Part shown: one piece after another, positions 49,362 through 57,085 of the stretch
Layout: every line of letters starts with the position of its first letter
How positions within the stretch are numbered: position 1 is the first letter of the stretch
Source: Lachnospiraceae bacterium OF09-6
Lineage (GTDB): Bacteria > Bacillota > Clostridia > Lachnospirales > Lachnospiraceae
DNA: 64,000 bases
Assembly: GCA_003435055.1 (NCBI GenBank)
Contig: QUMM01000002.1
Location: 185,447 to 249,446 of the forward strand
Direction of reading: 5' to 3'
Notes under the pieces: model-generated
Seen by the model: the letters and a program-made list of their open reading frames with translations, nothing else
Told to the model about the DNA's origin: nothing
Database searches by the model: none
Made by a program: the position numbers and the translations under genes

Positions 49362-50477
49362 ATTACAGGAACAGTTCACGAAGATACTTACAAAATTAGT
49401 AGAGGATGCCAAGACTAAGAAGAATGTGCTGACTTATAAGCAGGTAAATGATGCTTTTGCTTCCATGCCAATCAACGAAGAGAAGATGGATCTGATTCTG
49501 GAGTATCTGGAAAAGAACAATATTGATGTGTTGCAGGATGATAATGTGGATGATACAACAGATTTGCTGTTGGATACCGATGATGAAGTGATTCTCAGCG
49601 AAGAAGATGAAGTTGAGATTATCGATGATGCAGACGTTCTGGAGGGTGTCAGTACGGAGGATCCGGTACGTATGTATCTGAAAGAGATCGGAAATGTGCC
49701 ATTGTTATCCACCGAGGAAGAGGTGGCCCTTGCACAGCGTGTAGAAGCTGGTGATGAGAGTGCCAAGAAACAGCTGATCGAGGCAAACCTGAGACTGGTA
49801 GTCAGCATTGCCAAGAAATATGTAGCCGTGGTATGCCATTCCTGGACCTGATTCAGGAGGGAAATATGGGACTGATGAAAGCAGTAGATAAGTTTGACTA
49901 TTCCAAGGGTTTTAAGTTCAGTACCTATGCAACATGGTGGATCAGACAGGCGATTACCCGTGGTATTGCAGATACCGGAAGAACGATTCGTGTGCCGGTG
50001 CACATGGTAGAAACGATTAATAAGACACTTCGTATGACCAGAACACTGCTGCAGGAACTGGGACGTGAACCGACCCCGGAAGAAGTGGCGGAAAGACTTG
50101 GCGTACCAGTGGCCAGAGTAAGGGAAGTTCTGAAAATTTCCAGAGATCCGGTATCGCTGGATACACCAATTGGCGAAGAAGATGACAGCCATCTGGGTGA
50201 TTTTATAGAAGATGATTCAGCACTGTCTCCAGCAGATTCAGCGGCATTTTCCATGCTGCGGGAAGAACTGAGTACTGCACTGGAATCACTGACCGACAGA
50301 GAAAGACAGGTAGTACAGCTGAGATTTGGTCTGATAGATGGAAGGGCACGTACTCTGGAAGAAGTAGGAAAAGAATTCAATGTTACAAGAGAACGTATCC
50401 GTCAGATTGAGGCAAAAGCACTCAGAAAACTGAGACATCCATCGAGAAGCAAAAGATTGCGGGACTTCCTGGTATAA
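49354..50477 (+). CDS. rpoD: RpoD-family sigma-70 factor (one-base frame break)
   Basis: 374 residues after repair, the length of sigma-A. Region 1.2 is [11 protein letters not shown], regions 2.1-2.2 [11 protein letters not shown] and [15 protein letters not shown], region 2.4 [13 protein letters not shown], region 3 [11 protein letters not shown], region 4.2 [20 protein letters not shown]. The frame breaks at G49825. One more G (GTAGGCCGT) restores [13 protein letters not shown]. It reads [12 protein letters not shown] where housekeeping factors have RAIADQARTIRI, and it lies with clpX rather than dnaG, so it could be a second primary-like sigma. Confidence 0.9.
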
Positions 50478-50530
50478 AAAGACATAAAAAAAGAGTGTGC
50501 TTTGGCACATTCTTTTTTTATGTCTTTTTA
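50476..50530 (+). terminator. Strong terminator after the sigma factor gene
   Basis: A long hairpin with the stem top AAGAGTGTGC pairing with GCACATTCTT around a 4-nt TTTG loop (50501-50504), extended by A/T arms on both sides, ending in T runs. It may also serve the convergent lipoprotein gene. Confidence 0.88.
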
Positions 50531-50549
50531 TACGATATAGAAATAACAG

Positions 50550-51227
50550 TTAATATCCATTAGTGATATGATCCTGATAAGTGCCGGAATCCAGCCACAA
50601 TCCACAATATGGACATTCCTGATATTCCTGTGTTATATTGGCTCCGGAATTAGCTGCTGCAGATTCAGCTGCTTCGTGTTCACCGTATGGAGAATATCCA
50701 GATGCGTCAGGAGTGGTAGAGAACCACTGGTAACAATATGGGCACTGTGCATAAGAATCACTGCTTCCACTGGAAGAATTGCTGTCAGAAGAAGTACTGT
50801 CACTGGAAGTGTCACCAGGCTGAATACCATACATATCAGCATAAGCCTTTTCCTGTGCATAATGTCTGGAATATTCGGAAGAACCATCAGAATCAGGTGT
50901 AGTACTGAAACTCTGATAACAATAAGGACAAGTCTGAGTGGCAGAACTGTTTGCGGATGTATTGTTCTTATTTGTATTAGTTTCATTTGGCTGAACGGAA
51001 GTTTTTTTCTCGGTCTGAGAAGTGGAAGACTTCTTAGTGGAAGAAGTAGTGACCTTCCTTTCTGTCTGTTTTTCAGTGATCTTTTCAGTTTCTGTCTCGG
51101 TCTCTGTTTCTGTCTGTGTTTCTGTTTCAGTTTCAGTCTCTGTGGCTACAGGCCTGCGACGGCAGCCAGACAGCAGCAGAGTAGAACTGACTGCCAGAAG
51201 AAGCATGAGCTTCCATGTCTTTTTCAT
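50550..51227 (-). CDS. Secreted lipoprotein with three CPYC zinc-knuckle-like repeats
   Basis: 225 residues from the Met of MKKTWKLMLLL (minus strand 51227), behind AAGGGGAGAA; an upstream in-frame Met overlaps that site. Lipobox LLSGC. A low-complexity Thr/Glu then Ser/Thr/Lys linker follows. Three units then begin with TCPYCYQSF, QCPYCYQWF and ECPYCGLWL, each followed 10-20 residues later by a His (RHYA, GEHEA, DHITN), giving Cys2-His-type knuckles. No enzyme domain is seen. It may bind metal or wall material at the surface; function unknown. Confidence 0.82.
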   Translation of the reverse strand: MKKTWKLMLLLAVSSTLLLSGCRRRPVATETETETETQTETETETETEKITEKQTERKVTTSSTKKSSTSQTEKKTSVQPNETNTNKNNTSANSSATQTCPYCYQSFSTTPDSDGSSEYSRHYAQEKAYADMYGIQPGDTSSDSTSSDSNSSSGSSDSYAQCPYCYQWFSTTPDASGYSPYGEHEAAESAAANSGANITQEYQECPYCGLWLDSGTYQDHITNGY

Positions 51228-51262
51228 ATTAATGTATTCTCCCCTTTGATTCAATATGTCTT

Positions 51263-51291
51263 AGTATAATGCAGATAGACAGAGAAATCAA
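51263..51291 (-). promoter_or_regulatory. Promoter of the zinc-knuckle lipoprotein
   Basis: Minus strand TTGATT (51286-51291), a 17-bp spacer, and TATACT (51263-51268), 36 nt before the start codon. Confidence 0.65.
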
Positions 51292-51319
51292 GAATTTCCT
51301 TTAGAGTTCTGAATATAAT

Positions 51320-51402
51320 GAAACAGCCGGTAGGGGAGCTACCGGCTGTTTCGAGGGGAGTATAAATAATTAATAAGGGGTTGTAAGAGTAGTAACTCTT
51401 AC
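51320..51402. other. Two hairpins in a promoter-proximal intergenic region
   Basis: A perfect 13-bp GC-rich stem (51320-51332 with 51340-51352, loop GGGGAGC) and a second 8-bp stem (51383-51390 with 51395-51402). Neither is followed by a T run. They sit upstream of the small ORF at 51511 and could be part of its leader, or a small RNA. Confidence 0.55.
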
Positions 51403-51510
51403 AGGAGACATTATAATATAATTTGGTAAAAATTGCAATACATATTTTGAAAATATTAAGAAATAATAAATACTGTAACAAAAAATTAATATTTTCAGGA
51501 GGTATTTAAG

Positions 51511-51687
51511 ATGGCAAGAAATAAAAATCTTCAGGATAAGAATACGGTAAGCGGAAATAAAGCGGAATCGAATATGTCAAATTGTGGGAAAAATGAGAAT
51601 TCCACAAAAAACCGCACCTCTAATTCCAGTAAAAATACAGAGAGTAAGTACACTGCTAAAAAAGATATGGATGAAGAGGAATACTAG
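51511..51687 (+). CDS. Small Asn/Lys-rich protein, 58 residues, unknown
   Basis: ATG 51511 follows a perfect AGGAGG at 7-nt spacing. The 58 codons give a hydrophilic protein rich in Asn, Lys, Ser and Glu (MARNKNLQDKNTVSG at the start, KKDMDEEEY at the end) with one Cys and no hydrophobic segment. Size and composition resemble small spore or stress proteins of Clostridia, but no family is recognised. A strong hairpin follows 23 nt after the stop. The ribosome site is the main evidence that it is real. Confidence 0.7.
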   Translation: MARNKNLQDKNTVSGNKAESNMSNCGKNENSTKNRTSNSSKNTESKYTAKKDMDEEEY

Positions 51688-51710
51688 TCCATCAGCCTGA
51701 GGATAAAAAC

Positions 51711-51752
51711 AGCATCACAGCCGGCCAGAATATTCTGGTCGGCTGTGATGCT
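51711..51752 (+). terminator. 19-bp hairpin after the small ORF
   Basis: AGCATCACAGCCGGCCAGA (51711-51729) pairs with 51734-51752 with one G-T pair and a 4-nt loop. No T run follows, so termination is uncertain despite the stable stem. Confidence 0.55.
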
Positions 51753-51774
51753 GTAGCAGATATTAACATAGTTG

Positions 51775-51803
51775 TTGACCTTTTGTTTTTGATATCATAT
51801 TGT
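51775..51803 (+). promoter_or_regulatory. Promoter of the rhodanese gene
   Basis: TTGACC (51775-51780), a 17-bp spacer, and TATTGT (51798-51803), 27 nt before the start codon. Confidence 0.5.
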
Positions 51804-51830
51804 GTAATATAGAATAACCGGGAGGCTGTT

Positions 51831-52154
51831 ATGAGATTTCATATGCTTGCGCCAGATGAGATGGAACATTATCTGCTGGATGACAGTAGTCTGATTATTG
51901 ATTTGCGAGAAAGGAAAGACTATGAAAAGGGGCATATCGGGAATGCGGTAAACGTTCCCTATCATGACTGGAAAAACTATACACACAGCGCAGAATTTCA
52001 AAAAATACAAAAGAATAAGAATGTGATACTTTACTGTGAACGTGGACCGACCAGTTTTGCAGCTGCAAAAGAACTGACAGAAAGAGGAATTCCGGTCAGT
52101 GTGCTGGTAGGGGGGATCAGAGCTTATCGGGGGAATTTAAAAGAGAGATATTGA
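51831..52154 (+). CDS. Single-domain rhodanese-like protein
   Basis: 107 residues. The rhodanese fold shows in LIIDLRERKDYEKGHIGNAV and the active-site loop LYCERGPTS with the catalytic Cys. Single-domain forms carry persulfide sulfur for thiosulfate detoxification, tRNA thiolation or signalling. GGGAGG lies 7 nt before the start. Its partner is not clear from context; the next gene modifies rRNA. Confidence 0.88.
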   Translation: MRFHMLAPDEMEHYLLDDSSLIIDLRERKDYEKGHIGNAVNVPYHDWKNYTHSAEFQKIQKNKNVILYCERGPTSFAAAKELTERGIPVSVLVGGIRAYRGNLKERY

Positions 52155-52237
52155 CAGATGGTGCTTTAGAACCTTAATATAGAAAGGTATACAAAGAGAT
52201 ATGAGAGAAGGAAGAAAAACGGAGGAAGTCCTTTAGT

Positions 52238-53392
52238 ATGGAAAGAATAGAACTGATTGCGCCATGTCATTTCGGGATGGAAGCAGTGCTGAAAAGAGAG
52301 ATTCTGGATCTGGGCTACGATGTTAGCAAAGTGGAAGACGGCAAGATCACATTTATTGGTGATATGGAAGCAGTCTGTTATGCAAATGTGTTCCTGAGAT
52401 CGGCAGAACGTATACTGATCAAGGTCGGAACTGTGCATGCGGAGACATTTGATGAACTTTTTGAAGGTACAAAAGCGCTTCCATGGGAACAATATATTCC
52501 GGAGAATGGAAGGTTCTGGGTGGCGAAGGCCACTTCTATTAAGAGCAAACTGTTCAGCCCGTCAGATATTCAGTCTATTATGAAAAAGGCGATGGTAGAA
52601 CGGTTAAAATCAGTGTATCATAAAGAATGGTTTACCGAAGATGGGCCATCTTATCCGATACGGGTGGCTTTCATGAAAGATGAAGCAGTGATCGGACTGG
52701 ATACATCCGGGGAGTCTTTACATAAAAGAGGCTATCGCAGACTGACCAGTAAGGCTCCGATTACCGAAACACTGGCTTCTGCACTGATTCTGTTTACACC
52801 ATGGAAAAAAGACCGCATTCTGGTGGATCCATTTTGCGGAAGTGGCACATTTCCTATTGAAGCAGCGATGATAGCGGCCAATATAGCGCCTGGAATGAGC
52901 CGTAGCTTTCTTGCAGAGCAGTGGAGCAATCTTGTCCCGAAAAAGAGCTGGTATAATGCCATGGACGAAGCACAGGAGCTGGTGAATGACAAAATTGAGA
53001 CGGATATTCAAGGGTATGACATTGATCCGAACGTAGTAAAAGCTGCAAGGGAGAATGCCAGACTGGCGGGGGTTGATCATCTGATTCATTTTCAGCAAAG
53101 GCCGGTATCAGCCTTGAATCATCCAAAGAAGTATGGATTTGTGATCACAAATCCTCCATATGGAGAGCGTATTGAGGAAAAAGCCAACCTGCCACAGCTT
53201 TATCGGGAGATTGGAGAAGCTTTTCAACGACTGGACTGCTGGTCAGAATATGTGATTACCGCATATGAAGATGCAGAAAAATATATTGGAAAAAAAGCGG
53301 ACAAAAACAGGAAAATCTATAATGGCATGATGAAGACTTATTTTTATCAGTTCCTGGGACCAAGACCGCCAAGACAAAAAGAAGGAAAATGA
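52238..53392 (+). CDS. THUMP-domain rRNA (guanine-N2) methyltransferase, RlmL/YpsC family
   Basis: 384 residues. The N-terminal THUMP/ferredoxin-like RNA-binding part (about 1-160) is followed by a Rossmann methyltransferase with DPFCGSGTFPIEAA (SAM site) and TNPPYGERI (catalytic NPPY). Family members make m2G in 23S rRNA. The end KTYFYQFLGPRPPRQKEGK is typical. It overlaps the next gene by 4 nt, although that gene is an exported protease. Confidence 0.92.
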   Translation: MERIELIAPCHFGMEAVLKREILDLGYDVSKVEDGKITFIGDMEAVCYANVFLRSAERILIKVGTVHAETFDELFEGTKALPWEQYIPENGRFWVAKATSIKSKLFSPSDIQSIMKKAMVERLKSVYHKEWFTEDGPSYPIRVAFMKDEAVIGLDTSGESLHKRGYRRLTSKAPITETLASALILFTPWKKDRILVDPFCGSGTFPIEAAMIAANIAPGMSRSFLAEQWSNLVPKKSWYNAMDEAQELVNDKIETDIQGYDIDPNVVKAARENARLAGVDHLIHFQQRPVSALNHPKKYGFVITNPPYGERIEEKANLPQLYREIGEAFQRLDCWSEYVITAYEDAEKYIGKKADKNRKIYNGMMKTYFYQFLGPRPPRQKEGK

Positions 53393-54717
53393 CAATCAAA
53401 AAAATAGAAAAACTGTTTGCAGTGACGTTGGCCTTTTTGTGTACAGGGCTGGCTGGCTGGCTTTACGTAGTTACCAGAGAGGAAGATGGTACTGTTGTAT
53501 ACAGAGAACGGCTGGTTACAGAAGAAAAAGCAGAATTACCGGCAGTATACGATCTTAGAGAGCAGAAAAAAGCACCTGCTGTGAAAAATCAGGGGGAACT
53601 GAGTACCTGCTGGGCGGTAGCAGCATCCTCAGCTCTGGAATCTGCTCTCCTTCCCAGGGAAAAAGAGGTATTTGCGGCAGATCACATGTCTTTACAGAAT
53701 TCCTTTTCACGGAAACAGAGTGATGGGGGAGATTATACGATGGTGATGGCCTATCTTGCAGGATGGCAGGGACCGGTGCTGGAAGCAGAAGATCCATATG
53801 GGGATGGAATCTCAGATGAGTCTCTGACTGCAGTGAAACATGTGCAGGAAATGCAGGTTTTGCAGGAAAAAGATTACCAGTCAATTAAAAGTGCCATCTA
53901 TCAATATGGAGCAGTACAGTCTTCACTTTACATGGATATGGATACAGCATTTTCTTCTTCGGCTTATTACAACCAGATAAATCATTCCTATCTGTATCCG
54001 GGAGAAAAAAAAGCGAACCATGATATCCTGATTATTGGATGGGATGATGCTTATCCGGCAGAAAAGTTCAACTATCAGACAAAACAGGATGGGGCATTTA
54101 TCTGTCAGAATAGCTGGGGAACGGAATTTGGGGAAGACGGGATTTTTTATGTTTCCTATGAAGATGGAAGTATCGGAAAAAATACGATTTGTTATACAGA
54201 CATTGAAGATACCGATAACTATGACCATCTTTATCAGACTGACTTGTGCGGATGGGTAGGACGACTGGGCTATGGCGATGGAACCTGCTATTTTGCCAAT
54301 CTGTTTCAGGCCGAAAGGAATGAATGGCTGGATGCGGTAGGGTTCTATGCAGTTGGTCCGGATACAGAATATAGTGTGACAGTAATGGATGGAGAAAAAG
54401 ATCTTTCCAATGCATTACTGGAAGAAACGAAAGCATCCGGCAGCTTTGCAAATGCCGGTTACTATACTGTCAATATGAAAGAACCAATCTATATGGAAAA
54501 GGGAAAAAACTATGCAGTAGTAGTGAAGGTGCACACGCCTGAGGCAGACTATCCGGTGGCAACAGAGTATATGGCAGATGAGGCCACGGAGGAGGCGGAC
54601 CTGTCCGATGGAGATGGTTATATCAGCCATAATGGTGCCAAATGGACTGGAACAGAAACGGAATATGGGTGCAATGTCTGCATGAAACTCTATACAACAG
54701 ATGAAGTAAAACAATAA
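53389..54717 (+). CDS. Exported papain-like (C1A) cysteine peptidase with lectin-like domain
   Basis: 442 residues. One N-terminal helix (KLFAVTLAFLCTGLAGWLYVV) is a signal or anchor. The protease has the Cys in NQGELSTCWAVAASSALES, His in NHDILIIGWDD and Asn in CQNSWGTEFG. From about 290 on there is a beta-rich region of the type called lectin-like in C1 peptidases of gut bacteria. No propeptide of classic size is seen. Target unknown; surface location is firm. Confidence 0.88.
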   Translation: MTIKKIEKLFAVTLAFLCTGLAGWLYVVTREEDGTVVYRERLVTEEKAELPAVYDLREQKKAPAVKNQGELSTCWAVAASSALESALLPREKEVFAADHMSLQNSFSRKQSDGGDYTMVMAYLAGWQGPVLEAEDPYGDGISDESLTAVKHVQEMQVLQEKDYQSIKSAIYQYGAVQSSLYMDMDTAFSSSAYYNQINHSYLYPGEKKANHDILIIGWDDAYPAEKFNYQTKQDGAFICQNSWGTEFGEDGIFYVSYEDGSIGKNTICYTDIEDTDNYDHLYQTDLCGWVGRLGYGDGTCYFANLFQAERNEWLDAVGFYAVGPDTEYSVTVMDGEKDLSNALLEETKASGSFANAGYYTVNMKEPIYMEKGKNYAVVVKVHTPEADYPVATEYMADEATEEADLSDGDGYISHNGAKWTGTETEYGCNVCMKLYTTDEVKQ

Positions 54718-54738
54718 AACAGAAATGGAAGAGAAGCA

Positions 54739-55344
54739 ATGAAACCGAAAAGAATTGTATTTGCAACGGGAAATAAGGACAAAATGAAAGAAATCCGCAT
54801 GATTATGGAAGATCTGAATCTTCCAATTCTTTCCATGAAAGAAGCGGGAGTAGAAAAAGAAATTATAGAGGATGGGACTACTTTTCAGGAAAATGCACTG
54901 ATTAAGGCAAAGGCTATTGCAGAGTTGCTGCCAGATGATATTGTGATGGCGGATGATTCCGGGCTGGAGATTGATTATCTAAATAAAGAGCCAGGGATTT
55001 ATTCTGCCCGCTATATGGGAGAGCATACCTCTTACGATATTAAGAATAACCATATTCTGGAACGGTTGAAAGGTGTGCCGAAAGAACAGCGGACAGCCAG
55101 ATTTGTCTGCGCTGTGGCGGCAGCATTTCCAGGTGGGAAAAGTATCGTAGTGAATGGAACCATGGAAGGAAGAATTGCAGATCATATAGCAGGGGAAAAT
55201 GGATTCGGCTACGATCCGATTTTCTGGCTGGATGATTATGGCTGTACATCGGCAGAGATTTCTCCGGAAGAAAAGAACAGCCTGAGCCACAGGGGAAAAG
55301 CACTGCGTGCAGTCAGACAGCAGATTATGGAACAGATAGTTTAG
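54739..55344 (+). CDS. rdgB: Non-canonical purine NTP pyrophosphatase RdgB/HAM1
   Basis: 201 residues, full length. Motifs FATGNKDKMKEI, ADDSGLEIDYL, GIYSARYMGE, GYDPIF and SHRGKALRA. It hydrolyses ITP, dITP and XTP to monophosphates, keeping deaminated purines out of nucleic acid. It is paired with the phosphodiesterase gene 25 nt downstream, a common Firmicute arrangement. Confidence 0.96.
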   Translation: MKPKRIVFATGNKDKMKEIRMIMEDLNLPILSMKEAGVEKEIIEDGTTFQENALIKAKAIAELLPDDIVMADDSGLEIDYLNKEPGIYSARYMGEHTSYDIKNNHILERLKGVPKEQRTARFVCAVAAAFPGGKSIVVNGTMEGRIADHIAGENGFGYDPIFWLDDYGCTSAEISPEEKNSLSHRGKALRAVRQQIMEQIV

Positions 55345-55369
55345 GAAAACGGGTTTAGAAGGAAAAATA

Positions 55370-55855
55370 ATGAGAATTTTAGTAATCAGTGATACGCACA
55401 GAAAAGATGAGAATGTGGAAAAAATATTAAAAAAAGAAGGAAGCTTTGATCGGGTATTTCACCTTGGAGATGTGGAAGGCAGCCAGAAGAAACTGATTCG
55501 CATGGCAAAGTGCCCTGTCGATATGGTAGCAGGTAATAATGATATACTGGGAGATCTGCCAAAAGAAAAAGAACTGGAATTATGCGGTCATCATATCCTT
55601 CTTACACACGGACACTATTATTATGTGTCTCTGGACACCGGAATGCTGGGAAGCGATGCCGGAGCAAGGGGATTTGACATTGTTCTGTATGGCCATACGC
55701 ACAGACCGAAGATCGAAGAACGAAATGGTGTCATTCTGGTGAATCCTGGAAGTGTGGCTTACCCAAGACAGGAAGGCAGAAAACCAAGTTATATTATTAT
55801 GCGTCTGGAAGAGAATGGGGACACTGATTTTGAAATAAAATATCTGGAAAAATAG
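55370..55855 (+). CDS. YfcE/MJ0936-family metallophosphodiesterase
   Basis: 161 residues. Metal ligands are visible in VISDTHRKDENV, HLGDVEG, AGNNDILG, LTHGHYYY and YGHTHRP. The family hydrolyses phosphodiesters with Mn; the natural substrate is unsettled. It follows rdgB closely and no terminator is seen before the tRNA promoter. Confidence 0.93.
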   Translation: MRILVISDTHRKDENVEKILKKEGSFDRVFHLGDVEGSQKKLIRMAKCPVDMVAGNNDILGDLPKEKELELCGHHILLTHGHYYYVSLDTGMLGSDAGARGFDIVLYGHTHRPKIEERNGVILVNPGSVAYPRQEGRKPSYIIMRLEENGDTDFEIKYLEK

Positions 55856-55945
55856 AGAAAATAGAAGAACATAAGCTCGAAAAACCGCATAAAATAAGGG
55901 AAAAAGCGGAATTTGCAAAAAAATGAAAAAAATTTAAAAAAGGTG

Positions 55946-55974
55946 TTGACTTTTTAGAGGCATTCATATATAAT
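55946..55974 (+). promoter_or_regulatory. Promoter of the tRNA cluster
   Basis: TTGACT (55946-55951), a 17-bp spacer, and a perfect TATAAT (55969-55974), 42 nt upstream of tRNA-Pro. Confidence 0.85.
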
Positions 55975-56015
55975 TCTATTTGCGTCAAACGAAAGCACAA
56001 AAGCAAAAGTGCTTA

Positions 56016-56089
56016 CGGGGTGTGGCTCAGCTTGGCTAGAGCGCTGGTTTGGGACCAGGAGGTCGCAGGTTCGAATCCTGTCACCCCGA
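56016..56089 (+). tRNA. tRNA-Pro (TGG)
   Basis: Acceptor CGGGGTG pairs with CACCCCG. Anticodon loop TTTGGGA gives TGG. T arm GCAGGTTCGAATCCTGT. No encoded CCA. Confidence 0.97.
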
Positions 56090-56094
56090 CTGAT

Positions 56095-56165
56095 GCGGGT
56101 GTAGTTCAATGGTAGAACACCAGCCTTCCAAGCTGGATACGTGGGTTCGATTCCCATCACCCGCT
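56095..56165 (+). tRNA. tRNA-Gly (TCC)
   Basis: Acceptor GCGGGTG pairs with CACCCGC. The anticodon arm CCAGCCTTCCAAGCTGG gives TCC. T loop TTCGATT. No encoded CCA. Confidence 0.97.
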
Positions 56166-56168
56166 TAT

Positions 56169-56242
<74 letters not shown>

Positions 56243-56293
56243 TTTTACTTTGCTTATCGCAGAGTAAACGTCATGATTACATGAACGTTGTAT

Positions 56294-56367
56294 GGTGGGT
56301 ATGGCGCAGTTGGCTAGCGCGCAGATTGTGGCTCTGGAGGCCAAGGGTTCGAGTCCCTTTACCCACC
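56294..56367 (+). tRNA. tRNA-His (GTG)
   Basis: The loop TTGTGGC gives GTG. The encoded extra 5' G at 56294 can pair with C at 56367, a histidine hallmark. The anticodon stem has four clear pairs (CAGA with TCTG) and a G-G mismatch at its outer end. Confidence 0.93.
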
Positions 56368-56387
56368 CTGCCGTTACGGCGACCAAT

Positions 56388-56458
56388 TGGCTATCGCCAA
56401 GCGGTAAGGCACAGCACTTTGACTGCTGCACTCGCTGGTTCGAATCCAGCTAGCCCAG
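56388..56458 (+). tRNA. tRNA-Gln (TTG), acceptor stem one base short
   Basis: The anticodon arm CAGCACTTTGACTGCTG gives TTG and the T arm is GCTGGTTCGAATCCAGC. The 3' acceptor strand TAGCCCA needs TGGGCTA, but the sequence shows only TGGCTA at 56388-56393. One G appears lost from a GGG run, the same kind of change seen in the frame breaks of this window. Confidence 0.92.
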
Positions 56459-56469
56459 TTCATATTTAT

Positions 56470-56542
56470 GGAGCATTAGCTCAGTCGGTAGAGCACTTGA
56501 CTTTTAATCAAGTTGTCCGGGGTTCGAATCCCCGATGCTTCA
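56470..56542 (+). tRNA. tRNA-Lys (TTT)
   Basis: Acceptor GGAGCAT pairs with ATGCTTC. The anticodon arm CTTGACTTTTAATCAAG gives TTT. Confidence 0.97.
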
Positions 56543-56547
56543 TTTGG

Positions 56548-56573
56548 ACGTATCCGGTCTGGATACGTTTTTT
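56548..56573 (+). terminator. Hairpin with T run between tRNA-Lys and tRNA-Leu
   Basis: ACGTATCC (56548-56555) pairs with 56561-56568, followed by TTTTT. It could end the first six-tRNA transcript or attenuate it before tRNA-Leu. Confidence 0.8.
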
Positions 56574-56591
56574 CATATCAATAAAGACTGT

Positions 56592-56671
56592 GCGGATATG
56601 GCGGAATTGGCAGACGCGCCAGATTTAGGTTCTGGTCCGGGAGGGTGCAGGTTCAAGTCCTGTTATCCGCA
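56592..56671 (+). tRNA. tRNA-Leu (TAG)
   Basis: Acceptor GCGGATA pairs with TATCCGC. The anticodon arm CCAGATTTAGGTTCTGG gives TAG. The variable arm is longer than in the other tRNAs, as expected for leucine. Confidence 0.96.
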
Positions 56672-56672
56672 G

Positions 56673-56705
56673 TGAAAGAGGGACTCTGAGAGGAGTCTCT
56701 TTTTT
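56673..56705 (+). terminator. Terminator after tRNA-Leu
   Basis: An imperfect hairpin GACTC / GAGTC with flanking A and T tracts (AAAGAG...CTCTTTTTT) ends at a T6 run. Confidence 0.75.
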
Positions 56706-56824
56706 GATTCATGATAACGGAATGTTCGTAGAGTGCGCCTTCTGTTATTTGTAATACATAGTACATTTTGTATGAGAAAAAAGAAAAATGTTGAAAGATA
56801 AAACGAAAAAAATAAAAAACAGGA

Positions 56825-56853
56825 TTGACAAAAAGAAAACAAACCAGTATAAT
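56825..56853 (+). promoter_or_regulatory. Consensus promoter of the fhs riboswitch unit
   Basis: Perfect TTGACA (56825-56830), a 17-bp spacer, and perfect TATAAT (56848-56853). The transcript would start about 20 nt before the folate riboswitch. Between tRNA-Leu and this promoter I see nothing coding. Confidence 0.93.
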
Positions 56854-56880
56854 GATGATCAAAGGAAAGAATTGTTAATA

Positions 56881-56975
56881 AGTAGAGTAGATACTGTACG
56901 TTAAGTGTCATCAGACGGGAAGACTTCTGATGAACGAAGGTGTTTACACCGCGTTATAGCATCGCTTCCGCTACT
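56881..56975 (+). ncRNA. Tetrahydrofolate (THF/folT) riboswitch aptamer
   Basis: The segment matches the THF riboswitch layout. P1 AGTAG (56881-56885) pairs with CTACT (56971-56975). The conserved AGTAGAT and CGTTAAGTGT (56899-56908) follow. A perfect 8-bp stem (56908-56915 with 56926-56933) closes a loop containing GGGAAG. Then come ACGAAGG, ACACCGCG and GCATCGCTTCCGC in the right order. The THF class senses reduced folates. The downstream gene ligates formate to tetrahydrofolate, so control by the substrate or its derivatives makes sense. Confidence 0.85.
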
Positions 56976-57040
56976 GCGTAAAAGAAAGAAGTTTGGTATA
57001 TGTTTTATATCAGATTATTTGCTTTGCGCAGCATTTTTTT
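56974..57040 (+). terminator. Putative riboswitch expression platform (terminator)
   Basis: CTGCGTAAA (56974-56982) can pair with TTTGCGCAG (57023-57031), followed by ATTTTTTT. The 5' arm overlaps the last two bases of aptamer P1, so folding of one can affect the other. The loop is long (about 40 nt). Confidence 0.6.
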
Positions 57041-57085
57041 GCCTAAAAATATTTAACATATTATATAAGGACGGAGGAATCGACA

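Noticed and set aside
7087..50477. Programmed ribosomal frameshifting as the cause of the frame breaks
   Set aside because: The sites share no slippery heptamer or downstream pseudoknot, occur in unrelated genes, and a tRNA shows the same loss. All are explained by one missing C or G.
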